This document shows positions 25,534 through 35,100 of a DNA stretch of 41,403 bases, piece after piece (positions within the stretch are counted from its first letter, which is position 1; every line of letters begins with the position of its first letter). A model generated the notes under the pieces. The model was not told the DNA's origin. It did no database searches and worked only from the letters and a program-made list of their open reading frames with translations. Source of the DNA: Thermoanaerobaculia bacterium (GTDB lineage: Bacteria > Acidobacteriota > Thermoanaerobaculia > UBA5066 > DATFVB01); assembly GCA_035717485.1 (NCBI GenBank), contig DASTIQ010000150.1, positions 1 through 41,403 on the forward strand, in the 5' to 3' direction. Made by a program: the position numbers and the translations under genes.

Positions 25534-25656
25534 GCGCGGCGAGGCGCGAGCCCGGCAGGATGCGGGTCGTCGGCCGGCCGTGAAGGCGTACCGAAAGCCG
25601 TACGTCGAGCGGCCGGCCGGCGGCACGCGCCCGCCCGGCCCGATGCATCGCCGCGC
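25534..25656 (-). repeat. 3'-UTR hairpin element, copy D (after sucD)
   Basis: This 123-bp element starts 4 nt after the sucD stop codon. The inner stem pairs 25571-25580 with 25610-25619 (CGGCCGGCCG, 10 perfect pairs). The tip pairs 25585-25591 with 25600-25606 around the 8-nt loop CGAAAGCC. The outer arms are paired with a few mismatches. The gap 25258-25660 (403 nt) is thus filled by a probable ndk promoter, copy C, about 50 nt of unique sequence, and copy D. Confidence 0.88.
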
Positions 25657-25660
25657 CGGC

Positions 25661-26554
<894 letters not shown>

Positions 26555-26576
26555 TACGCCCTCCCGCCCGCGCGGC

Positions 26577-27737
26577 TCATGCCGCGACCACCTTCGTCAC
26601 CTTTTCCGCGGCGTCGGCGAGGTCCTCGGCCGGGGTGATCTTGAGATTCGACTCCCGCAGGATCTTCTTCCCTTCGTCGACGTTCGTCCCCTCGAGGCGG
26701 ACGACGACGGGGATCTCGAGCCCCATCTCCTTCACCGCGGCCACGACGCCGTTGGCGATGATGTCGCAGCGCATGATGCCGCCGAAGATGTTGATGAGGA
26801 CCGCGCGGACGTTCTTGTCCGAGAGGATGATCCGGAACGCGTTCTTGACCTGCTCCTCCGAAGCGCCGCCCCCCACGTCGAGGAAGTTCGCCGGCTCGCC
26901 GCCGTAGAGCTTGATGATGTCCATCGTTCCCATCGCGAGGCCCGCGCCGTTGACCATGCACCCGACGTTGCCGTCGAGCTTGATGTAGTTGAGCCCGAAC
27001 TTCGACGCCTCGACCTCGAGCGGGTCCTCCTCCGTGACGTCCCGCATCTCCTTGATCTCGGGGTGGCGGAAGAGCGCGTTGTCGTCGAAGTTCATCTTGG
27101 CGTCCAGGGCCAGGACGTTCCCCGACTTCGTGACGACCAGCGGGTTGATCTCGGCGAGAGAGGCGTCCGTCTCGACGTACGCCCGGAAGAGCGCCGGAAG
27201 GAACTGGAGCGCCTTCTTGTAGGCTTCGCCGGAGAGCCCCAGGGCGAACGCCAGCTTGCGCGCCTGGAAAGGGAACATGCCGAACGACGGGTCGAGCGGC
27301 TCCTTGACGATCGCGTTCGGGTCCTTGGCGGCGACCTCCTCGATCTCCATCCCGCCGGAGCGCGACACCATCATGACCGGCCGGGAGATCCCGCGATCGA
27401 GCGTGATGCCGAGGTAGAGCTCGCGCTCGATGTCGAGCGCTTCCTCGACCAGGACCTTCCGGACTTCCCTCCCCTCGGGTCCCGTCTGATGGGTGACCAG
27501 CGTCATTCCGAGGATCCTCTTCGCGAGCGCGTAGGCGTCGTCGGCGTCCTTCGCGACCTTCACGCCGCCCCCCTTGCCGCGGCCGCCGGCGTGGATCTGG
27601 GCCTTCACGACGCAGCGTCCGCCGAGCCGCTTGGCGATGTCGCGAACCTCGTCCGCGTTGTCGGTGACCTCGCCGCGCGGGATCGTGACGCCGAATTTCT
27701 GGAGCAGGGATTTGGCCTGGTACTCGTGGACTTTCAT
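26577..27737 (-). CDS. sucC: Succinyl-CoA synthetase beta subunit SucC
   Basis: This 386-aa ATP-grasp subunit of succinyl-CoA ligase contributes the nucleotide site. The opening [17 protein letters not shown] and the ATP-grasp block [17 protein letters not shown] (about 40-56) are present. The C-terminal power-helix region includes [15 protein letters not shown] and FLDVGGGA. It pairs with sucD downstream. The 91-nt gap to sdhB upstream carries two hairpins. Confidence 0.97.
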   Translation of the reverse strand: MKVHEYQAKSLLQKFGVTIPRGEVTDNADEVRDIAKRLGGRCVVKAQIHAGGRGKGGGVKVAKDADDAYALAKRILGMTLVTHQTGPEGREVRKVLVEEALDIERELYLGITLDRGISRPVMMVSRSGGMEIEEVAAKDPNAIVKEPLDPSFGMFPFQARKLAFALGLSGEAYKKALQFLPALFRAYVETDASLAEINPLVVTKSGNVLALDAKMNFDDNALFRHPEIKEMRDVTEEDPLEVEASKFGLNYIKLDGNVGCMVNGAGLAMGTMDIIKLYGGEPANFLDVGGGASEEQVKNAFRIILSDKNVRAVLINIFGGIMRCDIIANGVVAAVKEMGLEIPVVVRLEGTNVDEGKKILRESNLKITPAEDLADAAEKVTKVVAA

Positions 27738-27780
27738 CGTCGTTGATCCTATCAGCTCAAACGAATGAGATCCTTCGCGC

Positions 27781-27826
27781 TCCCGCGCCCAGTGACTTCG
27801 CGGGATGACGCGTGCGAGAGCGCACG
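27781..27826 (-). other. Two tandem hairpins between sdhB and sucC
   Basis: Directly after the sdhB stop in the minus direction come CGTGCG/CGCACG (27811-27816 with 27821-27826, loop of 4). Next is TCCCGCG/CGCGGGA (27781-27787 with 27799-27805, loop of 11). Neither is followed by a T-run, so they look more like RNA-processing or stability hairpins, or a Rho-dependent end, than intrinsic terminators. Confidence 0.5.
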
Positions 27827-27828
27827 AA

Positions 27829-28587
27829 TCACTTCGAGAAGATGTTCTTGATCGCCTGCGCCGTCGTCGCGCGGTACATCGCGGCGATCGAGGTCGTGAG
27901 CGGGATCGACTTCGGACAGGCGCGCACGCAGTTCTGGGCGTTGCCGCAGTCGTTGACGCCGCCCTCGCCCATGATCGCCTCGAGGCGCTCGGCGGCGTTC
28001 ATCTTCCCGGTCGGGTGCGCGTTGAAGAGCGCGACCTGCGAGATCGCCGCCGCGCCGATGAAATCCGACCGCTCGTTGACCTGCGGGCAGACGTCGAGGC
28101 AGTTGCCGCACGTGATGCACTTGGAGAGCGTGTAGGCCCACTCGCGCTCGTTCTCCGCCATCCGGGGTCCGGGCCCGAGATCGTACGTCCCGTCGATCGG
28201 GATCCATCCCTTGATGCGCTTCAACGCCCCGAACATCCGGGAGCGGTCGACCGCGAGATCGCGGACGACCGGGAACTTCGCGAGCGGCTCGATCACGATC
28301 GGCTGCTCGAGCGTATCGACGAGCGCGGTGCACCCCATGCGGGAGACGCCGTTGATCCGCATCGCGCAGGAGCCGCAGACCTCCTCGAGGCACGCCGAGT
28401 CGTAGCAGACCGGCGAGGACTTCTTCCCGTCCACGGTGACCGGCTTCTTCGCGTATTCCATCAGGCACGCGAGGACGTTCATCTTCGGGAGATACGGGAC
28501 CTCGAGATCCTCCCAGAACGGAGAAGCGTTCGGCGCCGCCTGGCGCTTGACGCGGAGTCGGACGGTTCTTCCTGTGCTTCCGGCCAT
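27829..28587 (-). CDS. sdhB: Succinate dehydrogenase iron-sulfur subunit SdhB
   Basis: This 252-aa subunit moves electrons from the flavoprotein to the membrane anchor through three clusters. Cys66, Cys71, Cys74 and Cys86 ([12 protein letters not shown]...GC) fit the [2Fe-2S] site. [12 protein letters not shown] (Cys156, 159, 162, 166) and [11 protein letters not shown] (with Cys213, 219, 223) fit the [4Fe-4S] and [3Fe-4S] sites. The start ATG is 2 nt after the sdhA stop. Motif style resembles the Bacillus-type enzyme. It is the last sdh gene; sucC follows after two hairpins. Confidence 0.96.
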   Translation of the reverse strand: MAGSTGRTVRLRVKRQAAPNASPFWEDLEVPYLPKMNVLACLMEYAKKPVTVDGKKSSPVCYDSACLEEVCGSCAMRINGVSRMGCTALVDTLEQPIVIEPLAKFPVVRDLAVDRSRMFGALKRIKGWIPIDGTYDLGPGPRMAENEREWAYTLSKCITCGNCLDVCPQVNERSDFIGAAAISQVALFNAHPTGKMNAAERLEAIMGEGGVNDCGNAQNCVRACPKSIPLTTSIAAMYRATTAQAIKNIFSK

Positions 28588-28589
28588 CG

Positions 28590-30425
28590 TCAGTACTTCC
28601 TCTGCCGCGGCGGGATCTCCGAAACGTCCACCGGACGGTACGAGATCTTCGGCCCTTCGGGAGTGTATTCCGCGATCGTCGTCTTCAGGAAATTCGCGTC
28701 GTCGCGGGGCATCGCGTTGTCCCCCTCGAGCGGAGCGTTCAGGTCCTTGACCTTGAAGTGCGCGCCGCGGGATTCGTCGCGGAGCAGCGCGCCCTTCGTC
28801 ATCACGCGGGCGAGGTCGATCATGTTCTGGAACTGGTTCAGATACGACAGCTCGCGGTTGGCGAACGACGACGAGTCGGTGAGACCGCAGCGCGTCCAGC
28901 GGTCGGCCAGCTCCTCGATCTTGTCGATCGTCTGCCGGAGCCGGTCGTTCTGGCGGACGACGGTGACGTTGTCGGTCATCCACTCGCCGAGCTCGTCGGT
29001 CAGGACGTGGGGGTTCTCCGGACCGTTCATCGCGGCGAGCTTCTTGAACCGCGCCTCCCAGTCCGACCGGGCGGAGGCGAGCGCCGACTCGGCGGAAGGA
29101 AGCTTCGCGCCGGTCTCGCGGGCGTACCGGACCATCGCGGGACCGCCGATTCGCCCCGACCAGATGCACGAAAGGAGGGAGTTCGCGCCGAGCCGGTTCG
29201 CGCCGTGGTAGGCGAAATCGACTTCTCCCGCCGCGTACAGGCCCGGCACGTTCGTCGCCTGGTTCCGGGCGGACCCTTCGACGATGCCGCCCGTCTTCTC
29301 GTCCTTTTCGTACGTGGTCCAGAGGCCGCCCATCGAGTAGTGCATCCCGGGAAAGACCTTCATCGGTTCCTCGCGGGGATCGACGCCGACGAATTTCTCG
29401 TAGATCTCGAGGATCCCCCCGAGCTTGCGGTCGAGCTCCTCCCGGGGAATGTGGGTGAGATCGAGATAGACCTCGCGCTTCCCGTCGATGCCCTTCCCTT
29501 CGAGGCAGATCTTGAAGATCTCGCGCGTCGCGATGTCGCGCGGCACGAGGTTTCCGTAGGCGGGATATTTCTCCTCGAGGAAGTACCAGCGCTCGCTCTC
29601 CGGGATCGCCTTCGGCTCCCGCTTGTCGCCGACCGTCCGCGGCACCCACATCCGGCCCCCTTCGCCTCGCGCGGACTCCGACATCAGCCGCAGCTTGTCG
29701 GCGCCGGGGATGCTCGTCGGGTGGACCTGGATGAACTCGCCGTTGGCGTACCACGCCCCCTCGCGGTAGCAGGCGCCCGCGGCGGAGCCGGTGTTGATCA
29801 CGGAATTCGTCGACTTTCCGAAGACGATGCCGGGTCCGCCGGTCGCCATCATCACGGCGCCCGCCGGGAAGGCGTCGATCTTCATCGACTCCCAGTCGAG
29901 CGCGACGAGGCCGCGGCAGTTGCCGTCCGCGTCCCGCACGAGACCGAGGAACTCCCAGTATTCGAACTTTCGCACCAGCCCGGCGACCTCGTGCCGCCGC
30001 ACCTGCTCGTCCAGGGCGTACAGGAGCTGCTGCCCCGTCGTCGCGCCCGCGAAGGCCGTGCGGTGGTGCTTCGTGCCGCCGAACCGGCGGAAATCGAGGA
30101 GGCCTTCCGGAGTGCGGTTGAACATCACCCCCATCCGGTCGAGCAGGTTGATGACCTGCGGGGCCGCGTAGCACATCGATTTCACCGGCGGCTGGTCGGC
30201 GAGGAAGTCGCCGCCGTAGACGGTGTCGTCGAAGTGGATCTGGGGCGAGTCCCCCTCCCCCTTGGTGTTCACCGCGCCGTTGATGCCGCCCTGCGCGCAC
30301 ACGGAGTGCGAGCGCTTGACGGGCACGATCGAGAAGAGATCGACCGGAACGCCGGCCTCGGCCGCCTTGATGGCGGTCATCAGCCCGGCGAGTCCGCCGC
30401 CGACGATCGCGAGACGCTCAGCCAT
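28590..30425 (-). CDS. sdhA: Succinate dehydrogenase flavoprotein subunit SdhA
   Basis: This 611-aa subunit oxidises succinate to fumarate with covalent FAD. The FAD-binding motif is AIVGGGLAGLMTAIKAAEAG (6-25). The expected FAD-linked histidine is His40 in SHSVCAQGG, and substrate-site blocks HPTSIPG, SESARGEGG and HYSMGGLWT are present. Length and motifs fit the Bacillus-type family. It follows sdhC after 56 nt and is coupled to sdhB (2-nt gap). Confidence 0.97.
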   Translation of the reverse strand: MAERLAIVGGGLAGLMTAIKAAEAGVPVDLFSIVPVKRSHSVCAQGGINGAVNTKGEGDSPQIHFDDTVYGGDFLADQPPVKSMCYAAPQVINLLDRMGVMFNRTPEGLLDFRRFGGTKHHRTAFAGATTGQQLLYALDEQVRRHEVAGLVRKFEYWEFLGLVRDADGNCRGLVALDWESMKIDAFPAGAVMMATGGPGIVFGKSTNSVINTGSAAGACYREGAWYANGEFIQVHPTSIPGADKLRLMSESARGEGGRMWVPRTVGDKREPKAIPESERWYFLEEKYPAYGNLVPRDIATREIFKICLEGKGIDGKREVYLDLTHIPREELDRKLGGILEIYEKFVGVDPREEPMKVFPGMHYSMGGLWTTYEKDEKTGGIVEGSARNQATNVPGLYAAGEVDFAYHGANRLGANSLLSCIWSGRIGGPAMVRYARETGAKLPSAESALASARSDWEARFKKLAAMNGPENPHVLTDELGEWMTDNVTVVRQNDRLRQTIDKIEELADRWTRCGLTDSSSFANRELSYLNQFQNMIDLARVMTKGALLRDESRGAHFKVKDLNAPLEGDNAMPRDDANFLKTTIAEYTPEGPKISYRPVDVSEIPPRQRKY

Positions 30426-30481
30426 GGGTCATTCCTGCCTTGCTCGTCGTTGCCGAACTACGGTTTTCGTGCATTATCTCG

Positions 30482-31099
30482 TCACACGAAGGCGAAGATC
30501 GCCCGCACGCCGATCAGCGAGAGGACGACGAACACGACGACGGAGACGTATTCCATCAGCCGCTGCGAGCGCGGCGACTGCGTGATCCCCCACACGATCG
30601 AGAAGGACCAGATGCCGTTGGCGAGATGGAAGGTGGCGGACAGGATCCCGAGGATCGTGAACGCCAGGAGCCAGGGGTTGTGCACGACCCCCTGCATCGT
30701 CGCGAAGAGATTCACGTCCTCGTGATGCGCGACGTTGACGAAGCGGGTGGTCCAGAGGTGGAAGAGGATGTACGCGAACAGGATGACGCCCGTGAACCGC
30801 TGGAGGGTGTACATCCAGTTCCGGCGGTACGACAGGTAGTTGGGAGCGGCGGTCGACGTGATGAACAGGCCATAGATCCCGTGGAAGAAGATCGGCACCA
30901 TGATGACCGCGATCTCGAGGGCGAGCGCGAAGGGAAGGCGCTGCAGAGCGAGCGAGACTTCGTTGTAGTGTTCCGCGCCGCGGAGCGCCGAATAGTTCTC
31001 GTAGAGGTGGAACGCGAGGAACCCGCCGATCGGGACGATCCCCGTGAGCGAATGGATGCGGTGAAGCCAGAAATTCCGTTCTTCGGCCTTCGTCAGCAT
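30482..31099 (-). CDS. sdhC: Succinate dehydrogenase cytochrome b558 subunit SdhC
   Basis: This 205-aa membrane anchor has about five hydrophobic segments (near 15-33, 58-80, 100-120, 140-162 and 180-203). Conserved histidines suited to bind two haems (in RIHSLTG, FFHGIYG, LFHLW and TFHLANG) mark it as the single-subunit, dihaem b558 type that reduces menaquinone. No separate SdhD is present, as expected for this type. This agrees with menaquinone synthesis by mqnA at 13 kb. The ATG lies 13 nt after the mdh stop. Confidence 0.94.
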   Translation of the reverse strand: MLTKAEERNFWLHRIHSLTGIVPIGGFLAFHLYENYSALRGAEHYNEVSLALQRLPFALALEIAVIMVPIFFHGIYGLFITSTAAPNYLSYRRNWMYTLQRFTGVILFAYILFHLWTTRFVNVAHHEDVNLFATMQGVVHNPWLLAFTILGILSATFHLANGIWSFSIVWGITQSPRSQRLMEYVSVVVFVVLSLIGVRAIFAFV

Positions 31100-31112
31100 C
31101 GCTCGCCGCCGA

Positions 31113-32039
31113 TCATACTTTCAGCAGGTCGCACAGCTCTTTCACCGCCGCGGCCGACTTCTGGAGCCCCGCCTTCTCGTCGGCCGACAGCTCGATTTCC
31201 ATCACCTTCTCGACGCCCTTCCGGCCGAGCTTCACCGGCACCCCGATGAAGAGGTCTCGGATGCCGTATTCGCCCGCGAGCCTCACGGCGCACGGGAGGA
31301 TCTTCTTCTTGTCCTTCAGGATGGCGTCGACCATTTCGACCACGGCCGAGGACGGCGCGTAGTACGCCGAGCCCGACTTCAGCAGGTTGACGATCTCGAT
31401 TCCGCCGTTCCGCGTCCTCGTGACGATCTCGTCGATCTTCTCCTTCGGGAGGAGCTCGGTGATCGGGACGCCGGCGACCGTCGAGTAGCGCGGCAGCGGG
31501 ACCATCGAGTCGCCGTGGCCGCCCAGGACGAACGCGTGCGTGTTCTCGACGGAGACGTTCAGCGCTTCCGCGATGAACCAGCGCATTCGCGCCGAATCGA
31601 GGATTCCGGCCATTCCGATCACCCGCTCGCGCGGGAGGCCGGTGACGCGCATCGCGACCTCGCACATGGCGTCGAGGGGGTTGGAAACGACGATGAAGAT
31701 GGCGTCCCGCGAGTGGCGGAAGGCCTCCCGGCAGACGGCGCCGACGATCTCGGTGTTCTTGTGGAGGAGGTCGTCGCGGGACATCCCGGGCTTGCGGGCG
31801 AGCCCCGCGGTCACGACGATCACGTCGGACCCGGCGGAAATCTCGTAAGCGTTGGATCCGTTGATCTTCGCGTCGAATTTCTCGACGGGCGCCGATTCCA
31901 TCATGTCGAGCGACTTTCCCTGAGGAAGGCCCTCGATCACGTCGATCAGGCAGACGTCCGCGATTTCGCGCTCGACGAGGCGCTGGGCGGCCGTCGCACC
32001 CACGTTTCCGCCGCCGATCACGGTCACTTTGTGCTGCAT
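31113..32039 (-). CDS. mdh: Malate dehydrogenase (LDH-like type)
   Basis: This 308-aa NAD-dependent enzyme makes oxaloacetate from malate. It has the Rossmann motif [14 protein letters not shown] (5-18), the substrate-selecting loop with Arg82 and Arg88 in [13 protein letters not shown], Asp148 and Arg151 in GILDSARMR, and catalytic His175 in GGHGDSMVP. Arg82 favours malate over lactate. The Shine-Dalgarno AAGGAG is good. It is the first gene of mdh-sdhC-sdhA-sdhB-sucC-sucD, with a likely promoter at 32067-32096. Confidence 0.96.
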   Translation of the reverse strand: MQHKVTVIGGGNVGATAAQRLVEREIADVCLIDVIEGLPQGKSLDMMESAPVEKFDAKINGSNAYEISAGSDVIVVTAGLARKPGMSRDDLLHKNTEIVGAVCREAFRHSRDAIFIVVSNPLDAMCEVAMRVTGLPRERVIGMAGILDSARMRWFIAEALNVSVENTHAFVLGGHGDSMVPLPRYSTVAGVPITELLPKEKIDEIVTRTRNGGIEIVNLLKSGSAYYAPSSAVVEMVDAILKDKKKILPCAVRLAGEYGIRDLFIGVPVKLGRKGVEKVMEIELSADEKAGLQKSAAAVKELCDLLKV

Positions 32040-32066
32040 TCGCCGCTCCTTTTTTCCCGGTGCTCG

Positions 32067-32096
32067 ATCTTATCGCGTGCGAGAAATTTTTCACAA
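32067..32096 (-). promoter_or_regulatory. Predicted promoter of the mdh-sdh-suc unit
   Basis: On the minus strand TTGTGA (32091-32096), an 18-bp spacer and TAAGAT (32067-32072) lie in an AT-rich patch 28-57 nt before the mdh ATG. Each hexamer matches 4 of 6 consensus bases. The position, just after the intrinsic terminator of pilY1, supports it. Confidence 0.55.
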
Positions 32097-32145
32097 GCAG
32101 TGCGTTTGCATCAATCGCGCGGGTTCCCCGGGACGCGCCGGGCGC

Positions 32146-32172
32146 AAAAAAAGGCGGCGATCGCTCGCCGCC
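32146..32172 (-). terminator. Intrinsic terminator of the pilY1 operon
   Basis: In the minus direction GGCGGCGA and TCGCCGCC (32165-32172 with 32153-32160) form a perfect 8-bp stem with a 4-nt loop, followed directly by seven T (32146-32152). It starts 25 nt after the pilY1 stop and is the clearest intrinsic terminator in the window. Confidence 0.93.
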
Positions 32173-32197
32173 GTTTCGATATCGAAGAAACCCGGTT

Positions 32198-35100
32198 CTA
32201 GTTCTCTTTCCAGCTCTTGATGTTCACGTTCGCGAGCCCCCCGCCGCCGACCTTCGGCACCTTGAGATCGTCGGTCGCCGAAACGACGATCGTCTCGCCG
32301 TTCGGGGCCTGGTACACGATCGGATCGGATGCGACCTGCCCGCCGGACGGCGCCTCGCTCGGCACGATGTTTCCGTTCGCGTCCGTGTAGAGGCTCACGC
32401 CGGTCAGATAGTTCACTTCGTAGAGATGCGCCTGGCCCACTTCGCCGCACACGCCCTGGCCCACCTGCGTCACGCTGCCGTCCGCGTTGGTGATCTGCTG
32501 GGTGTTGTTGAGGAACGTATTGAAGAAGATCGCGCCCGAGAAGACGAGTGGATTCGCGTTCATGATCTCGGCGATCTGGTCCCCGCCGTAGACCGTATCG
32601 ACCGGGAGACTCAGGTAGTATCCGACGCCCGTTCCGTTGAAGCATCCGTTCGGGACGACGGTCGGGTCGCAGGCGTTCGAGGTCAGGGACGCCTGTGTCA
32701 GCGTCGACGCCGTGCTTCCCGAGCTCGGCGTCTTGAACACCGGATAGGTCGCGCTCGGATCGTCGAGAACGACGAAGAAATAGTTCGGGTTCGAGTCGCG
32801 GAGGGCCGGCATGTTGTCCCGGTCTCCCGTCCCGAAGGCGATACCAAGGCGGGGCTGGCCGGAACCGGTCGTACCGAGGAGGAAGACGGCCGGACGCGTG
32901 AAGATCGGCTGTCGGACGCCGGTTCCCGTCGGCGGAACGGCGTCCTGGAACTCGTCGAAGAGGAGCGACGGGCTCCACTGCGTGGACGCGATCCGATAGT
33001 CGGCGGAGGTGCAGTTCGTGCCGGCCGCCGAACAGAGGTCGGCGGGCGACGTCATGTCGATCTTCCAGAGCCGTCCCTGCGTGTCGCCGAAGTAGATGCG
33101 GTCGAGGTACCCGTCGAAGTTGACGTCGACGACCGCCGCCTCCCCCGGGACTCCCGCCTCGAGGTTGCCGGTCGTGTCGGTCGAGCTGGCACCCGACGAC
33201 CAGACGCCGATGTTCCTCTTGTAGAGGATCTTCCCGGTCTCGATGTCGAGCATGTACAGATAGTTGGCCGTGTCGCCGGACGTGTTCGTCCCCGCGATCG
33301 TGGTGGTGTTGTGCCGGAAGCCCGCGCCAAAGATCGCCACGAACATGTCGTGGTGGTTGCCGCTCGCCACGTCGTTCACCTTGATGCGCCCGATGACGGG
33401 CTTCGACCAGGTGTACCCGAGATCCCACACTGACGATTCGGCGCCGCCTTCCGTCGGCGTCCCCGGGTTCGCGCTCGTCGCCTGGTCGTCGCGGAATTCC
33501 CACAGAATACGCGGGTAGGGCGCGTTGCAGCCGGTGTTCGGAGAGCCGCTCGACGGATCGAAAGGATTCGGTGTGCCGGTCACGAGGCACTCCGGCACGC
33601 CCCGAGTCGGCGTCTGCCCGGTCGCGACCCCCGTCCAGGTGTTCTTCATGTGTGCCGCCTCATCGGGGTCCGTGATGTCCAGAGCGAAGACCGATCCCCC
33701 GCCGCCGTTCGGCGTGGTGTTGACGCCGCCTTCGCGCTCCGTCCCGATGAGGACCGTGCGCCAGGCGGGGGTCGTTCCCGAGATGTTCGCGCACGGGTTT
33801 CCGCACGCGTCACTCGAGACGATTCCCTGCGGATTGCCGCCGACTCTCGCGACGTCCATGTAGATGTCGTCGACGGACGGAGCGCCGTCGATCGTCCAGT
33901 CGTGGCTCGTGGCGTGGGCGAGATAGAAGAACTTCCGCACCGACGCGCGGGGCGCATAGCCGAAAATCTCGCGCCCGGACCCGAGATCGTACTTGTTGCA
34001 GAGCGGGCAGACCGTGATCGTCCCCTGGGTGTACGTCGACGTGTCGCCGTTGTAGACGCCGACGTCGAACGCGTGAAGGAATCCGTCATCCGCGCCGGCA
34101 AAGAGGACCTTCCGGCGGTGCCGGTAGTTCGCGAAAAACGTCTGGTACGAATCGTTCCGGTCGCCGTACACGCCAGGACTCGAAGCGCCCGGATCGACCG
34201 ACAGGAAGAGCCGCGTGTTGCTCGGGAACGACACGATGACCGGGTTCGAGTGGAAGACGTCGCCGAGGATCTGGTCGTAGTAGCAGGGCGAGCTCGAGAA
34301 CCCGTTCAGCTGAGTGCAGCTTTTCGTCTGGGGGTTGCCGAACGTCGAGCTGATGTGGAGATCCTCCACGACGACGTCGCGGTTCCCGCGAATGAACGAG
34401 AACGAGTTCTGGAGCGCCTGGTTCCTCGCCGCATCCGAGGTCGGCAGACCTGCGGAAGCTTCCGTGCCCGCGGGCGAGGTCCCGCTCGGGTATACGAGCG
34501 GGTTCGGGATGTTCGCGTAGATCGTCTGCGTCGCCGGATTGCTGTTGTCGCGAACGATCGACCACCAGGACGGGCTCGAATCCGCGGTCGGCGGGTAATT
34601 CGATTGGCATCCGGTCATCGGGAGAGTGCAGGTCTTCGACGGGCCCGTCGTCCCGGACGGGATCTGCACAAGGCACTCGTACGTGGCTGAGTTGCACCCG
34701 CCCTCGCCGGCCCTGAGGCCGAAGAAGAGATTCCGGCCGAATTTCGGCGTCGTCACGGCCTGGTCGTTCGTGGTGTCGCTCCACTGGGCGCCATGGGTCA
34801 ACGTCTGGGTCGGGTCGATGAACTTGTTCCTGTCCAGTCGGCCGATGACGCCGATGTCGTTGGTGGTCGGTCTCGTGTCCTGCCCCGTGTTGCCCGCGTC
34901 CCAGACGAGGCTCCCCGAGGGGGCGATCGCACCACTCCCGAAATGGTACGCGGTCAGAAGCGGGTATCCGCCGCCCGTTGACTGGACGAGACCGCTCGTC
35001 GGGTCGAGGGCAAACGCCCGCAGGTGGCCGGACCAGATCGAGTGCTCGTTCTGGGGATTGAACTCGGAGAGGTACGCGAGCCCTTCGGACGTGGCCGACA

